Made by a program: the position numbers and the translations under genes. Shown here piece after piece: positions 26,393-35,368 of a stretch of DNA of 64,000 nucleotides. Within the stretch, counting starts at the first letter, position 1. Every line of letters starts with the position of its first letter. Below the pieces are notes generated by a model. The model did no database searches and was not told where the DNA came from. It was given only the letters and a program-made list of their open reading frames with translations. Source of the DNA: Saprospiraceae bacterium (GTDB lineage: Bacteria; Bacteroidota; Bacteroidia; Chitinophagales; Saprospiraceae); the NCBI GenBank assembly GCA_020627535.1, contig JAHDGU010000009.1, positions 62,001-126,000 of the forward strand. Direction: 5' to 3'.

Positions 26393-29300
26393 CTAGTCTT
26401 GCTTTATGATCTTGACCAGCTGCCGATTGCTCGAGTTTTTGAGAACAATGAAGTACACCCCGCTGGCTTCTTTGTAGAGACTCAATTGTCCTATGTAATA
26501 ATCATCATAGAGAGTGAGATTATTGCTTTGCACCCATCTTCCGTGTTGATCCAAGATATCTAGCTCTACAAATGCTGATCCATGTGAGAGGCCATCCACG
26601 CGCACTGTGAAAAGTCCATCTGAAGGATTGGGCATAACAGTGATCTTGCTCGTACTGAAGATATCGTCCGCACTGACAAGGTGATCTAGTACTACTTCAC
26701 GCTGGACAATACACTCAAAGGAGTCAATCACGAAGATTCCATACTCACCATCGCTCAGATTTTCAAAGACTGGTTCTGCTTGAAGATCGACTCCATCATT
26801 GATACTGTACATGAGAGGTTCTTGGCCACTCTCTGCCATGATGGTAATCTGCCCGTCCGAAGCACCAGCATCACTTGGGTGATCTACGTCTATGTCGAGT
26901 ACAACTGAGCAGCCGGCCAACTTGTATCTTGTCGAGTAGGTACATCCGAGCTCATCTCTGACGATGATCTCATAGCTATCAGCTATCAAGTCGGTAAAGA
27001 GCCCATTGGTCTGAAAAGTCTCTCCGCCATCGATGGAGTACTCTAGTTCTCCATTTCCATTGCGACCGACCAAGAAGATCCTTCCATCTGACGCTCCCTG
27101 CGCAGACTCTTGCTCAAAGAAGATGTCTACATCCAACATACACATGCGGATCGGGCAAAAATCAGATTCAAATGAGGCGCCGAACTCTCCATCTGAGAAT
27201 ACGATGAGATTTCCATCTCTATCAAGAATTTCGACATTGCCTTCGCCAAAGTCACAGCAGATGCCGTCAGAATAGGTATCCTCGATAACAAATCGATAGC
27301 AAGCAGTTGAGTCAAGACAGAGCTCAAAAGTCAAGAGTTGTTCTGCTTCGGCATCACCATATGGACCACCACTGTATATTACCTCATCTTCTTCGTCCAG
27401 GATCTCCCACATGGTCTCTGCTGGAAACTCATCAGTCGTCAAATTGAGAAATACTGACACCCCAGAGAGGATCGCATCGATGGTGGTACGGACTGTATCA
27501 TTAGTGACTATTTGATCCATCTCTGCATTGGGTGAGCGGGTAATAAGCTCAATAAGATTCTCACCCTGACTGAGACCAGGTACTGCAAATGTGATGGGCT
27601 CTGATTCTCCGAAAGCCAAGCTTCCTGTCCATGGCTGGGAGTAGCTCAAGCTGCCATTGATAAAGACATCCACCTCTGCCTCTGTCAAGGTCTCTGTACC
27701 AAAATTCGTGATGACGCCTTCTAGACCAGTAGAGTCTGAGCAGATGATATTCTCGAGCTGTCGAGTGTCCGTCATCCCTATATCAAAGAATGCGATCTTA
27801 CGCACACTAGTCCGAAGCGTATCATTGAGTGGTGCGCGGTCATCATCCACCGAGCCAAATATCTTGAAGGCATAGTCTCCCAGATTTTGCATATCTACCT
27901 GCTGAGCGAAACTGTGGGTATAAGTACTATCTGGAAACAAGGTAAAGTTTACCGGTTCGACTACTGGTGCTTCATCGGCGATCTGATAACCTACGGAGAA
28001 GGTCTCCAGCGTGTCTAGACCAAAGTTTTCAAATGTTGCAGTGACCGTCTCCATATCCGTCAAGTCATCACGACTCACAGGTTCATCAAGGCTGATGGCT
28101 GCGAGATCCACTGTGTCTTTACCAAGATTAAATGCGACGATTCTCGTATTGGTACTACTACCGCCAGCATACTCCATCGTGAACCAAAATGTGCGATCAT
28201 CAGTAGGATCTATGCTCATGTGAGGATAGTCACCAAACCTACTTCCAGAAAAAATGCTCTGGTTCCCGTCTACACAATTGTATTCGTCAACGGTCATGAC
28301 GCCAAGCGGATCACTTGCACGTCTTCCGGTATACCTCACGCCGACAAATTCTTCTTCACTTGAGACATTGTAAGCAAGCCCGATATTGCCGCTACCATCC
28401 ATGCAGATGGTGGCCATATATCGGTCTAGTCCATCTTCTGGTGCCCAAGTGCCCTCTTGGTATACTTGCCATCCACTATCATCCTGCCTTCTCATCTCGA
28501 CCCACCTGATACCAGATAGATTATTCCCACCACTCACATCTGTGATGAAGGTCATGAGCAGGACTTCATAGCTGCCAAAGTTGCGATAGTGAGGTTGATT
28601 CATAATGGTGTATGGGATCCCATCTAGGCCACCACCATTGCCAGGCTGAGGCACGCAAGAGAATCCTGCGCCGGGAACTGAGCAAGGGTCACTATCATAG
28701 GGCGAGGTTACCACTGCTGAGGTCACGAGTTGAGAGTTGTCTGGATTGTCCCAGTCAAGCTCAAATGTGTGGACCAAAATCTGGTCTTGAGTGGCAGAGC
28801 CCCAAGCATCATCTCGTAGAGATACGATGATGGGTTTGTCTTCTGTGGGAGCAGATAGTCCAGTCCAATCTACTGGTGTCGGCACGAAAAATCCTGGAGC
28901 GCCTTGTTCACCAGTGAAAGTGATGCGCTGCATGCGTACATCGGGCTCACCGGCCAGTAGTTCTTCTCGATTGATAAAGTAGCTGACATGAGTACCACGT
29001 CCTTGTTCATTTGTCGTGACGCTGTAGGCATTGCTCCATATACCATACTTAGGATAGTCAGGGAAATTGGGCGTACCAAAGGCATAGGCTGTATAGTTCC
29101 CGAGAGGGTCGCTGTCATCTGAGATAGCGACTAGTAGACGGTTTCCTGATGGAAATTCGGTGATGATCCAGCGGTCTACTTCTTGATCATACAAGATGAT
29201 TGGATCTCCTGCCGAAAATTGACCGATTTGGCTCCAGATCGTATTGGCCGCAAACGACGTGATCAATACTCCTTGCTTGTCATAAACCGCGATGCGTGTG

Positions 29301-29728
29301 GCATTGACGGCTTGCATATAGTGATCGGCACCAACATCGCCTGTGGGATCATTGGGCGGTCCGGCAGTGATGCCATCTATGTTGATTTCTGGCTCGATGA
29401 GTACAGAACTTCTGTATTGCGTACTCTGACGGATCGGATCTGGTCCTATTGGCTGAGCTAGTGGATTGGGTTCTGGTAGCCTTCCTCGACCCACGAAGTT
29501 TTTGGGCACATATCTCTTGTCTTTTGCAGTTTGCCTTTTGATGGGATCTGTGGCACCTATAGGTACCAGATCTCTTACAGAGCCAGTTTTGCCTAGATAC
29601 TCCAGAGTGGTCGTCTGCACTTCAATGGGTACGTTGGTGCTGGTATTTTGAGCCTCAAGGGCAAACGAAGAGATCAGTAGGACAAGGCCTACCACAGTAC
29701 TGAGGATCGTGGATTTTAAAATGGTCAT
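26393..29728 (-). CDS. Large secreted protein with SprB-like repeats and type IX sorting domain
   Basis: 1,111 residues. A signal peptide (about 1-27) is followed by a long beta-rich region in which [16 protein letters not shown] and later W-x-I-T-E-F-P resemble extracellular domains common in this phylum. Cysteine-bearing Ig-like segments follow (about 580-800), with a C-rich [11 protein letters not shown] motif. Two repeats of about 80 residues (A-S-D-G-R/Q-I...Y-S-I-D/N-D/G-G...C) near 860-1020 resemble SprB repeats. The C-terminal 80 residues (M-P-N-P-S-D-G-L-F...G-V-Y-F-I-V-L...K-I-I-K-Q-D) are a type A sorting domain for the type IX secretion system. The host function is unknown. Confidence 0.88.
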   Translation of the reverse strand: MTILKSTILSTVVGLVLLISSFALEAQNTSTNVPIEVQTTTLEYLGKTGSVRDLVPIGATDPIKRQTAKDKRYVPKNFVGRGRLPEPNPLAQPIGPDPIRQSTQYRSSVLIEPEINIDGITAGPPNDPTGDVGADHYMQAVNATRIAVYDKQGVLITSFAANTIWSQIGQFSAGDPIILYDQEVDRWIITEFPSGNRLLVAISDDSDPLGNYTAYAFGTPNFPDYPKYGIWSNAYSVTTNEQGRGTHVSYFINREELLAGEPDVRMQRITFTGEQGAPGFFVPTPVDWTGLSAPTEDKPIIVSLRDDAWGSATQDQILVHTFELDWDNPDNSQLVTSAVVTSPYDSDPCSVPGAGFSCVPQPGNGGGLDGIPYTIMNQPHYRNFGSYEVLLMTFITDVSGGNNLSGIRWVEMRRQDDSGWQVYQEGTWAPEDGLDRYMATICMDGSGNIGLAYNVSSEEEFVGVRYTGRRASDPLGVMTVDEYNCVDGNQSIFSGSRFGDYPHMSIDPTDDRTFWFTMEYAGGSSTNTRIVAFNLGKDTVDLAAISLDEPVSRDDLTDMETVTATFENFGLDTLETFSVGYQIADEAPVVEPVNFTLFPDSTYTHSFAQQVDMQNLGDYAFKIFGSVDDDRAPLNDTLRTSVRKIAFFDIGMTDTRQLENIICSDSTGLEGVITNFGTETLTEAEVDVFINGSLSYSQPWTGSLAFGESEPITFAVPGLSQGENLIELITRSPNAEMDQIVTNDTVRTTIDAILSGVSVFLNLTTDEFPAETMWEILDEEDEVIYSGGPYGDAEAEQLLTFELCLDSTACYRFVIEDTYSDGICCDFGEGNVEILDRDGNLIVFSDGEFGASFESDFCPIRMCMLDVDIFFEQESAQGASDGRIFLVGRNGNGELEYSIDGGETFQTNGLFTDLIADSYEIIVRDELGCTYSTRYKLAGCSVVLDIDVDHPSDAGASDGQITIMAESGQEPLMYSINDGVDLQAEPVFENLSDGEYGIFVIDSFECIVQREVVLDHLVSADDIFSTSKITVMPNPSDGLFTVRVDGLSHGSAFVELDILDQHGRWVQSNNLTLYDDYYIGQLSLYKEASGVYFIVLKNSSNRQLVKIIKQD

Positions 29729-29940
29729 AGAACGCTTGCTTGTTATAATTCTTGCTTGTGACAAGAGGGTAGCAGAAGGGGGCACTCGCAGAGTGGCGCG
29801 AATTTAGGACTTCTCTGGGAGAAGATGGAGAGAGCTGATGTGATTGACGTGGGGAGGACGTGTTGCTTGCAGAAAGGATAAAAAGTGCTAGCGATGATGT
29901 AACAAACCAATGATGTCATGCATAGGCCATATGAAGAAAT
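29729..29940. other. Non-coding region upstream of the secreted protein
   Basis: About 210 bases with no convincing gene. On the minus strand, two copies of ACAAGCAAG flank TATAA close to the secreted-protein start, and CTTGTGACAAG at 29752-29762 is palindromic. These could be promoter or regulator sites. Confidence 0.3.
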
Positions 29941-29975
29941 AAAAAAAAGACCTCGCATCTCTGCGAAGTCTTTTT
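29941..29975 (-). terminator. Displaced tRNA-Asp terminator
   Basis: On the minus strand, AAAAAGACTTCGCA-GAGA-TGCGAGGTCTTTTT forms a 14-bp stem and ends in eight T. It lies just past the left 16-bp att copy, exactly where the terminator of the original tRNA-Asp gene would have been before the element inserted. Confidence 0.82.
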
Positions 29976-29979
29976 CTAT

Positions 29980-29995
29980 GCGGTCCGGACGGGAC
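29980..29995. repeat. Left attachment site of the integrated element (tRNA-Asp 3' end copy)
   Basis: GCGGTCCGGACGGGAC is identical to the 16 bases at 36939-36954 that form the 3' end of tRNA-Asp. The match extends further as TCTA-N on the outer side with one mismatch. It is an isolated tRNA tail without the rest of the gene. Confidence 0.88.
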
Positions 29996-30065
29996 CTTAT
30001 AAGGCCATGTAACTACTTGATAATTTGGGTTTTTAACTCAAAGGTGCTGTGTAGGGTGCGTAGTT

Positions 30066-30725
30066 TTACTCTTCTGAATCATTCTGTTGACGACTCCTTT
30101 GAAGGAAATGACGTAACTCTGGCACGAACTCCTGTATATCCGCATGACTAACGGGTAGTGAGGATATTCTAGCGGTTGCTTGGAGCTCGATAGGCGTGAT
30201 CCTGCGATGAGAATCTCTAACCGTCTCGGGATCAATATCCAATGATGCACAATACCTCTCTAGGTATCCTGGCTCTGGATTAGACTCTTCTCCCCAATCT
30301 TGGTAAGACAGATAGTCTTCTTCAAGAAATCCTTTCAAGATATTCAAACAGAATCCAACACAGGTCATTCGTTCACCTAACTGATCAGCCATTTGGCCAC
30401 GATGCGTGCCGGCCAGATCGTAGTACTCTCCTGAATAGTATTGTCCGTATTGAGGTCTGGCTCTTTCCGCTATGAGTTCGGCCTGTGCAACAAAGGAAGG
30501 AATATCACCGCTGCTAACATATTCGAGTTTTGTGTAGTGCCAATGTGGATTTCGAACTGGCTCGATCAGTATTCTTGTTCCATCGAAGTGGATAACATTG
30601 ACAGTATTGCCCATCTTGTATATAAGGCCTGAATGGAGTTGGTTCTTGTATATGTACCGGATTGCAATTGCCAGAAAGTCGGGCTCTGCCGGAGCAATGT
30701 TGTATGAATGGGTAAGGGGAAACAA
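30066..30725 (-). CDS. Putative permuted papain/NlpC-like protein (element cargo)
   Basis: 219 residues. H31-S-G-L-I-Y...V-I-H-F-D-G (about 31-49) resembles the histidine box of circularly permuted NlpC/P60 and LRAT-like enzymes (H-x-G-x-x-Y...V-x-H), and T-C122-V-G-F-C-L-N could be the cysteine box. If so, it may be a hydrolase or acyltransferase. Both C122 and C126 are candidates. The start is a TTG; the frame continues without a break into the upstream gene except for one TAG, two codons earlier. The C-terminal third is charged and helical. The function is unknown and the fold call is tentative. Confidence 0.6.
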   Translation of the reverse strand: MFPLTHSYNIAPAEPDFLAIAIRYIYKNQLHSGLIYKMGNTVNVIHFDGTRILIEPVRNPHWHYTKLEYVSSGDIPSFVAQAELIAERARPQYGQYYSGEYYDLAGTHRGQMADQLGERMTCVGFCLNILKGFLEEDYLSYQDWGEESNPEPGYLERYCASLDIDPETVRDSHRRITPIELQATARISSLPVSHADIQEFVPELRHFLQRSRQQNDSEE

Positions 30726-30731
30726 CTCTGA

Positions 30732-31688
30732 CTAGACCTTGGCTATGAGCTTTTGATACGATTCAAGAAGGTTAGATCTGAGAGGACCAATACTCGGATC
30801 TTCTTTGAACGTCTTGCTCAGAACCAAGAGTGTCTTCATTTCACTTTGGTGAAAATTTGAATGATCAAAACCAACCAAGAGATACTTCAAGATCATTCTC
30901 CACTCTTCACGATCAGAGTCTACGGCACGCCTGTACATCATTTTTAACTTAGTAACTAATTCATTTTCAGCGTTGTACGACTCTAGGAAGTGTTTGATTG
31001 GTCCTACAGAATTAGATTCTAAGATTGCCTTATGTACGAGTGGAGTATTACTTTCGCTCGTCTGACTTGATTCAGAGTGCACCACCAATGATGATACATT
31101 CTCATACACTCCAACAGAATCCTGAATCTCCTTTAATTCATCTGTTGTACATGAAATCTTGACATGATTTTCAAGACCTTTATTGAAGTGGTACTCTGGA
31201 TTAGTGCCACCGATCTGATTGAGATACCCAGTTGCAACACCAACATAAGAACTATACCTCTTGTTCGGACCTCTTTTTTTGCGTATACGTTCAACCGACC
31301 TTACTTTTTCCCCGAAATCGGTCAGGCTTGAGTCAACAGTTCTATGAGAAAATCTAAACCGTCTGTGATCAGGCTTTAGCTCATTGTGTATGATCCGCAG
31401 ATTGTTAACGATCGTCACATTGTCTGATTCTGACTTGATTCCTTGATCTATTGCTCGAACGATCCCACTCATAGGAGATTGGTCAGCCTCAAGTGCTCCG
31501 GAAACAGATCCCTCCGATATAACAAAATTGAAATCATTCTGAGGATGAATAGCCTCTACTATCTCCCTCAGGGCACCAAGAACATTCAAAAATGACTTTA
31601 GGCCTTCGGAAGGTATACTTCCTAGAGTCACTGGCGCACCATTAACATGTGTCAATGCAATTTCTAATGTCTCAATTCTCTCGTCCAT
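30732..31688 (-). CDS. Unknown protein, probable partner of the NlpC-like cargo
   Basis: 318 residues, starting at the ATG giving M-D-E-R-I-E-T-L-E. The N-terminal part (about 1-100) has a beta strand, a helix (L-K-S-F-L-N-V-L-G-A-L-R-E-I-V) and V-I-S-E-G-S-V-S-G, a pattern typical of a small alpha/beta domain. The middle is basic (R-K-K-R-G-P-N-K-R near 145), and the last 90 residues look helical. It ends with a TAG and the same reading frame then continues as the downstream protein. A 167-base gap to the upstream lipoprotein gene leaves room for its own promoter. No family recognised. Confidence 0.65.
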   Translation of the reverse strand: MDERIETLEIALTHVNGAPVTLGSIPSEGLKSFLNVLGALREIVEAIHPQNDFNFVISEGSVSGALEADQSPMSGIVRAIDQGIKSESDNVTIVNNLRIIHNELKPDHRRFRFSHRTVDSSLTDFGEKVRSVERIRKKRGPNKRYSSYVGVATGYLNQIGGTNPEYHFNKGLENHVKISCTTDELKEIQDSVGVYENVSSLVVHSESSQTSESNTPLVHKAILESNSVGPIKHFLESYNAENELVTKLKMMYRRAVDSDREEWRMILKYLLVGFDHSNFHQSEMKTLLVLSKTFKEDPSIGPLRSNLLESYQKLIAKV

Positions 31689-31855
31689 AATTAGAGGATC
31701 TAGGCTAATTAACGTCAACAACTATTCCAAAACGCTCAAGCCTGGGCGAATATAACGAAGTTGCAACAAGAAAGATTCTCTTTAACACCGATTCAGCAAG
31801 CTTTTCACCCTACAAAGGGATTCTATGCTCTTAAACGCAAGTCTAGATCTGTGTC

Positions 31856-32557
31856 TTATCCACACACTATCCATCCTGCCTTTGACAATGCTAGGAACTG
31901 AGATGAACTCAGAGCCAAAGTCTTCCTCAACTCTTGTTTCTTATCCTTCAGTAGTTGCTCATAATAGGATTGATGTTTTTCGCCATATTGGGGATATTTC
32001 TTGTCTGCCAGTGAAATTGCCTCATCTTCTATATCTAGCATTGCGAAGTATGCACTGCAGAGGTCCGAGCCTTTAGATTTCAAGAGTTCATCTAATTTGA
32101 ATGCCTCCTCAACCCTCTGTTGATCGCTGTTGTGCTTTTGTATAGCTTCTAAGACCATCCTATTGGTCTGGACCTTAAGAGATTGATTCGGACCGCTATT
32201 CGAACACTTCGCGATCCAGCTAACATTTCTCCTAGCGGTTTCTCTACCTCTGAACAGCTGCATGTTGTAAAACAGACGTTTTGTAGATCTATCGAAGCCA
32301 AATGAATCCTTGCAGTGCTTATGGAGCTGTCTACATACACCATCTAGGTCTAAACTGTCTGAATACCCTTCTTTCAAGTACGCACGGATTTGGTACTTAT
32401 CGGCCGACTTTGAATTTGATATTTCTGCATTCTCTACAACGAACGGAAGAACTCGTTTTGGAAGCTTTGGCTGCGTGACATGGCCAAGAGACTCGTCTTG
32501 AGGTTTGCTGCAAGAAAAAAGTATTAACAAGAGAGGAGCCCAAATGAATCTGCTCAT
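31856..32557 (-). CDS. Element-encoded lipoprotein, unknown function
   Basis: 233 residues from the ATG giving a lipoprotein signal (M-S-R-F-I-W-A-P-L-L-L-I-L-F-S-C). The mature protein is rich in charged helices, with cysteines in V-C-R-Q-L-H-K-H-C near 75 and A-K-C-S near 120. An in-frame start 10 codons upstream would bury the signal. In temperate elements such lipoproteins can alter surface recognition or superinfection, but nothing in the sequence proves this. The 39-base gap before it suggests co-transcription with the DUF5681-like gene. Confidence 0.62.
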   Translation of the reverse strand: MSRFIWAPLLLILFSCSKPQDESLGHVTQPKLPKRVLPFVVENAEISNSKSADKYQIRAYLKEGYSDSLDLDGVCRQLHKHCKDSFGFDRSTKRLFYNMQLFRGRETARRNVSWIAKCSNSGPNQSLKVQTNRMVLEAIQKHNSDQQRVEEAFKLDELLKSKGSDLCSAYFAMLDIEDEAISLADKKYPQYGEKHQSYYEQLLKDKKQELRKTLALSSSQFLALSKAGWIVCG

Positions 32558-32596
32558 AGGAGTTGTTTGTTGTGCAAGATAAGACAATGTCAGCTT

Positions 32597-33064
32597 CTAC
32601 ATGATTGGATCGCTCTTATCATGCTCAGGATCACTGACATATAACATGATTGGTTGTATGTCATTTGGGAGATTGTTTGAGTCTTTTGTTGCATTCACAA
32701 TTTCCTTGAGAGCAGACAGGGATACCTTACTCCAATCAATATTACTTTGAGCAGCCTGTTCGTTATCATTGATTTGGTCGATCTTGTCCATGACAAGTTG
32801 GATTGCTCTTACTGCGTGAGTTCCATTTCCTGTCATAGCGATATTCAGAAGTCTCCAAATGAGCTGGACCTTATTAGGCATTGGGACCTTTATAGAATTT
32901 TCCTCAATCACTACTTCAGATTTCTTGAATTCAAGCCATCCTGTGCCATTTGCGAATTGTTGGAGTTCCTTGTTAATTGATGGTTTGCGTCCTCCAAGTT
33001 TGGCATCTTCAGGCCTCTTATCAAATCCATTTGAGTTTCTCTTGTTACCGAAATTTTCAATCAT
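32597..33064 (-). CDS. DUF5681/small-terminase-like protein
   Basis: 155 residues. The N-terminus N-G-F-D-K-R-P-E-D-A-K-L-G-G-R-K-P-S resembles the G-R-P-x-G/K start of DUF5681 and many small-terminase-like proteins of Bacteroidota phages. A helical middle (about 60-100: L-I-W-R-L-L-N-I-A-M...A-V-R-A-I-Q-L-V-M-D-K-I) and a variable tail follow. In phage satellites a small terminase directs a helper's packaging motor to satellite DNA. The match is by short motif only, so this is a moderate call. Confidence 0.5.
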   Translation of the reverse strand: MIENFGNKRNSNGFDKRPEDAKLGGRKPSINKELQQFANGTGWLEFKKSEVVIEENSIKVPMPNKVQLIWRLLNIAMTGNGTHAVRAIQLVMDKIDQINDNEQAAQSNIDWSKVSLSALKEIVNATKDSNNLPNDIQPIMLYVSDPEHDKSDPIM

Positions 33065-33083
33065 TAGAGTGTTATTAGAGTGA

Positions 33084-34292
33084 TTAGATTATTTGATTTA
33101 AGTTCAAGTCTTTCAATACATCGTGAGGTGTATCAATCCAATTACTTAGGTCCTCGTATTGTGCCTGACTCAATTGTACTTGCTCAGAAAGTGGAAATAA
33201 GGAATGTTGGGCCTTTTGAGCTAGTGTGAGCAATCGCTGTTTCAAGTTTGATCTAGCATTCCTCAACTTCTTTCTATCTGGATGGTCAAACTCGAGAGAG
33301 TATATCTCATCTGGATATGTGCCCTTTGGTATGTGACTTCTACTTGGTTCTTGATTGTCAGATTTCACACTATACACTATGGTGAAATCATCTAATGGAA
33401 GGCTCTTCTGCAAATCGGTTAAATCATCCCAATTGGCTGCTATAGAATCATGCAGAAGAAGCTGCATTGAATTGGTTCCTGTGCGAGAATTCAACTCTCT
33501 GAACTTCTTGTTATGATAGTAGAATCTCCCAGCTCCCTTTGCTCGATATTGCTCCCAAATCAAAGGATTGGAATACCGCTGAAGTCGCTCCCTGTGACTA
33601 TTGGTCATCTCTCCGCAAGAGATCCACTGAGGATCAATCATGATGAATTTGTCCCAAGTCTTCAGTAGGTCAGATCTGAGAATTTGATGAACCTCAGGTT
33701 GCAGCAAGTCTTCAACGTGCTGAATGCCGAGCTTAGAGTGATAAGCCGATTTTATAGACTTCTTCTCGAATCGGAGTAGGTTTGAATCCAATAGATACTG
33801 TTCTGACTTGCTATATAGCTTGATGAAGTATTGGTCACGTTCCCACTGGTAGTATCTACCCTTGTAGTCAAAGTTTTCCCTTCTCGAGTAATTGTATCCA
33901 GACCAAGTGATTACATGAGACTTTATCAAATCGCTGGGGCCCATAGGCACCTTACAATTGACTCCATACTCTAGATTCGTTACTAGTGCCTCAGAGGTTG
34001 AGATTTGTAGATGATCTACTAACCAACCAATGGTAGTGTCGAGCTGGTTGATCGAGAACATACTATGGTTTTGAGACCCCTGACCCGTGATTGCATTGTA
34101 GAGCTTATGCAATGAGCCATGCAGCTTCAAACCTCTAGAGGTGATGGTTAAGTACAAATCATGAAATCTGGAGCGAATTGGGTACTTGCTCTCTCCTGTA
34201 GCCACGCTGTATGTTCCATTCCAATCAAGGAAATCAAGAGCGAGTAGCCTGTCCTCGTCAACCGGGCTTTCAATCTTCACAAAGTCAATCAT
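33084..34292 (-). CDS. Replication initiator-like protein (gene II/X or Rep_trans type)
   Basis: 402 residues. Segments L-K-L-H-G-S-L-H-K-L-Y-N near 58, L-E-Y-G-V-N near 107 and F-I-K-L-Y-S-K-S-E-Q-Y...L-L-R-F-E-K-K near 155-177 resemble rolling-circle initiators of filamentous phages and small plasmids. A canonical HUH metal motif is not obvious, so activity is not certain. It starts 3 bases after the Xis-like gene's stop. A replication gene in an integrated element implies that the excised form can replicate. Confidence 0.6.
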   Translation of the reverse strand: MIDFVKIESPVDEDRLLALDFLDWNGTYSVATGESKYPIRSRFHDLYLTITSRGLKLHGSLHKLYNAITGQGSQNHSMFSINQLDTTIGWLVDHLQISTSEALVTNLEYGVNCKVPMGPSDLIKSHVITWSGYNYSRRENFDYKGRYYQWERDQYFIKLYSKSEQYLLDSNLLRFEKKSIKSAYHSKLGIQHVEDLLQPEVHQILRSDLLKTWDKFIMIDPQWISCGEMTNSHRERLQRYSNPLIWEQYRAKGAGRFYYHNKKFRELNSRTGTNSMQLLLHDSIAANWDDLTDLQKSLPLDDFTIVYSVKSDNQEPSRSHIPKGTYPDEIYSLEFDHPDRKKLRNARSNLKQRLLTLAQKAQHSLFPLSEQVQLSQAQYEDLSNWIDTPHDVLKDLNLNQII

Positions 34293-34295
34293 TGC

Positions 34296-34568
34296 CTAGT
34301 ACTCTAGCTTGATTGGGGCCTTGAGTACTTCAACCCTCTTGTATAGGACTCTTCGACCTATACGATACTTCGTCAAGATACCTTGTTTCGCCCATGCGCT
34401 TACAGTCATTAGAGTTACCTTGAAGTGGTCGGCAACTTCTTGGGCGGTCCAGTACTTGTGATCTTGATAGTGATTCTCTCTATCTTGAGAGATTGCGTCT
34501 TCGATGCTACTCTGAATGGTTGCGAGTAACTCAGCCTTGCTAAGGGGAATGATTGTCATATTCTCCAT
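34296..34568 (-). CDS. Excisionase/AlpA-like HTH protein
   Basis: 90 residues with a MerR-type winged helix in the last 50 (Y-W-T-A-Q-E-V-A-D-H-F-K-V...T-V-S-A-W-A-K-Q-G-I-L...R-I-G-R-R-V-L-Y-K-R). Such proteins act as excisionases or activators of element genes. A second in-frame ATG follows at codon 4. It is preceded by a double operator-like palindrome at 34601-34626. Confidence 0.78.
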   Translation of the reverse strand: MENMTIIPLSKAELLATIQSSIEDAISQDRENHYQDHKYWTAQEVADHFKVTLMTVSAWAKQGILTKYRIGRRVLYKRVEVLKAPIKLEY

Positions 34569-34600
34569 GTCGGAATTTTTAGTTCAGACACAAAGAGATG

Positions 34601-34626
34601 TTAGTCTTTACTTAGTCTTAGACTAA
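34601..34626. promoter_or_regulatory. Operator-like repeats before the Xis-Rep unit
   Basis: TTAGTCTT at 34601 recurs at 34612, where it belongs to the perfect 15-bp palindrome TTAGTCTTAGACTAA (34612-34626). The 11-base offset is one helical turn. The site lies in the only gap of this half of the element, so it is the natural control point for excision and replication genes. Confidence 0.6.
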
Positions 34627-34632
34627 TTTCAA

Positions 34633-35367
34633 TCAATCAGACATATCTAAGCCTATTTCTGAGAGTGTGGCTTCAAAATGTGCACTGGTACTAGGGAGTC
34701 GACCATTCTTCAGTTTGTTAATGTACCCTTGAATGATTTGAGGTTCGCTCTTCTCAACCAGTCCAAACCGTACCAAGGCAATTGCGAACTTGTTTTCTGA
34801 AATATTCTTCTCTTCAAGTAGTTTGAAAATTCCCAATCTTATAAAGAGTCTGATCCGATCAGGATCCTTTAACGAGCTGTTTGCTCCCAATGCTTCTGCA
34901 TTATCCCCAAGTTGAATTTCGTTTTTAGCTTTTTCGTACTCAAACTCCTTCGATCTTGTCTTGAGCTGATCTATTGTAGTTCTCAAGACTTCCAAATACA
35001 TCCCTTCACCCTTCTTAACCGCACTCAACGGCATCCCTTCCCAAGTTTTGGTTGTCTTAATCCTAAGGAGTAATATCTCAAGATCAGTCGGACTAATCTT
35101 CTGTATTTCCTCATACGTAAGTGCAGAAAGGTAGAGTAATTGATCTTCCGTTGAATCTTCTGAGTCAAATACTTCAAGTACCTGAGGATGGACAGTTGGT
35201 CGTATGTGGTCAGTGAAAGACAAACCATGTTGATCCCAGTCAATGTGATAACATTTTTTTATTGATCTGACCAAAAAAATTATACCTGAAGCACTCTTCC
35301 ACACATCCTCTTCAAATAGTTCATCTTCGAGTTCTGGTCCGTAGTAGTCTTCTTGCTCAATATCCAT
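34633..35367 (-). CDS. Element regulator-like protein, unknown
   Basis: 244 residues from the ATG two bases after the integrase stop. The N-terminal 30 residues are very acidic. The last 80 (about 165-235) have a helix-loop-helix arrangement reminiscent of a phage repressor-like HTH (N-K-F-A-I-A-L-V-R-F-G-L...I-I-Q-G-Y-I-N-K-L-K-N-G). The middle is helical with K-A-K-N-E-I-Q. It could be the element's immunity repressor, but I do not recognise a named family. An alternative TTG start overlaps the integrase by 8 bases. Confidence 0.62.
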   Translation of the reverse strand: MDIEQEDYYGPELEDELFEEDVWKSASGIIFLVRSIKKCYHIDWDQHGLSFTDHIRPTVHPQVLEVFDSEDSTEDQLLYLSALTYEEIQKISPTDLEILLLRIKTTKTWEGMPLSAVKKGEGMYLEVLRTTIDQLKTRSKEFEYEKAKNEIQLGDNAEALGANSSLKDPDRIRLFIRLGIFKLLEEKNISENKFAIALVRFGLVEKSEPQIIQGYINKLKNGRLPSTSAHFEATLSEIGLDMSD

Positions 35368-35368
35368 A

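Noticed and set aside
29977-30000. Looks like a second, broken tRNA-Asp gene
   Set aside because: Only the 16-base 3' tail is present. It matches the insertion boundary, so it is an attachment site copy rather than a tRNA pseudogene.
31825-32076. Plus-strand open frame opposite the element lipoprotein
   Set aside because: It overlaps a signal-bearing lipoprotein gene in the direction of all other element genes, so it is more likely a shadow.
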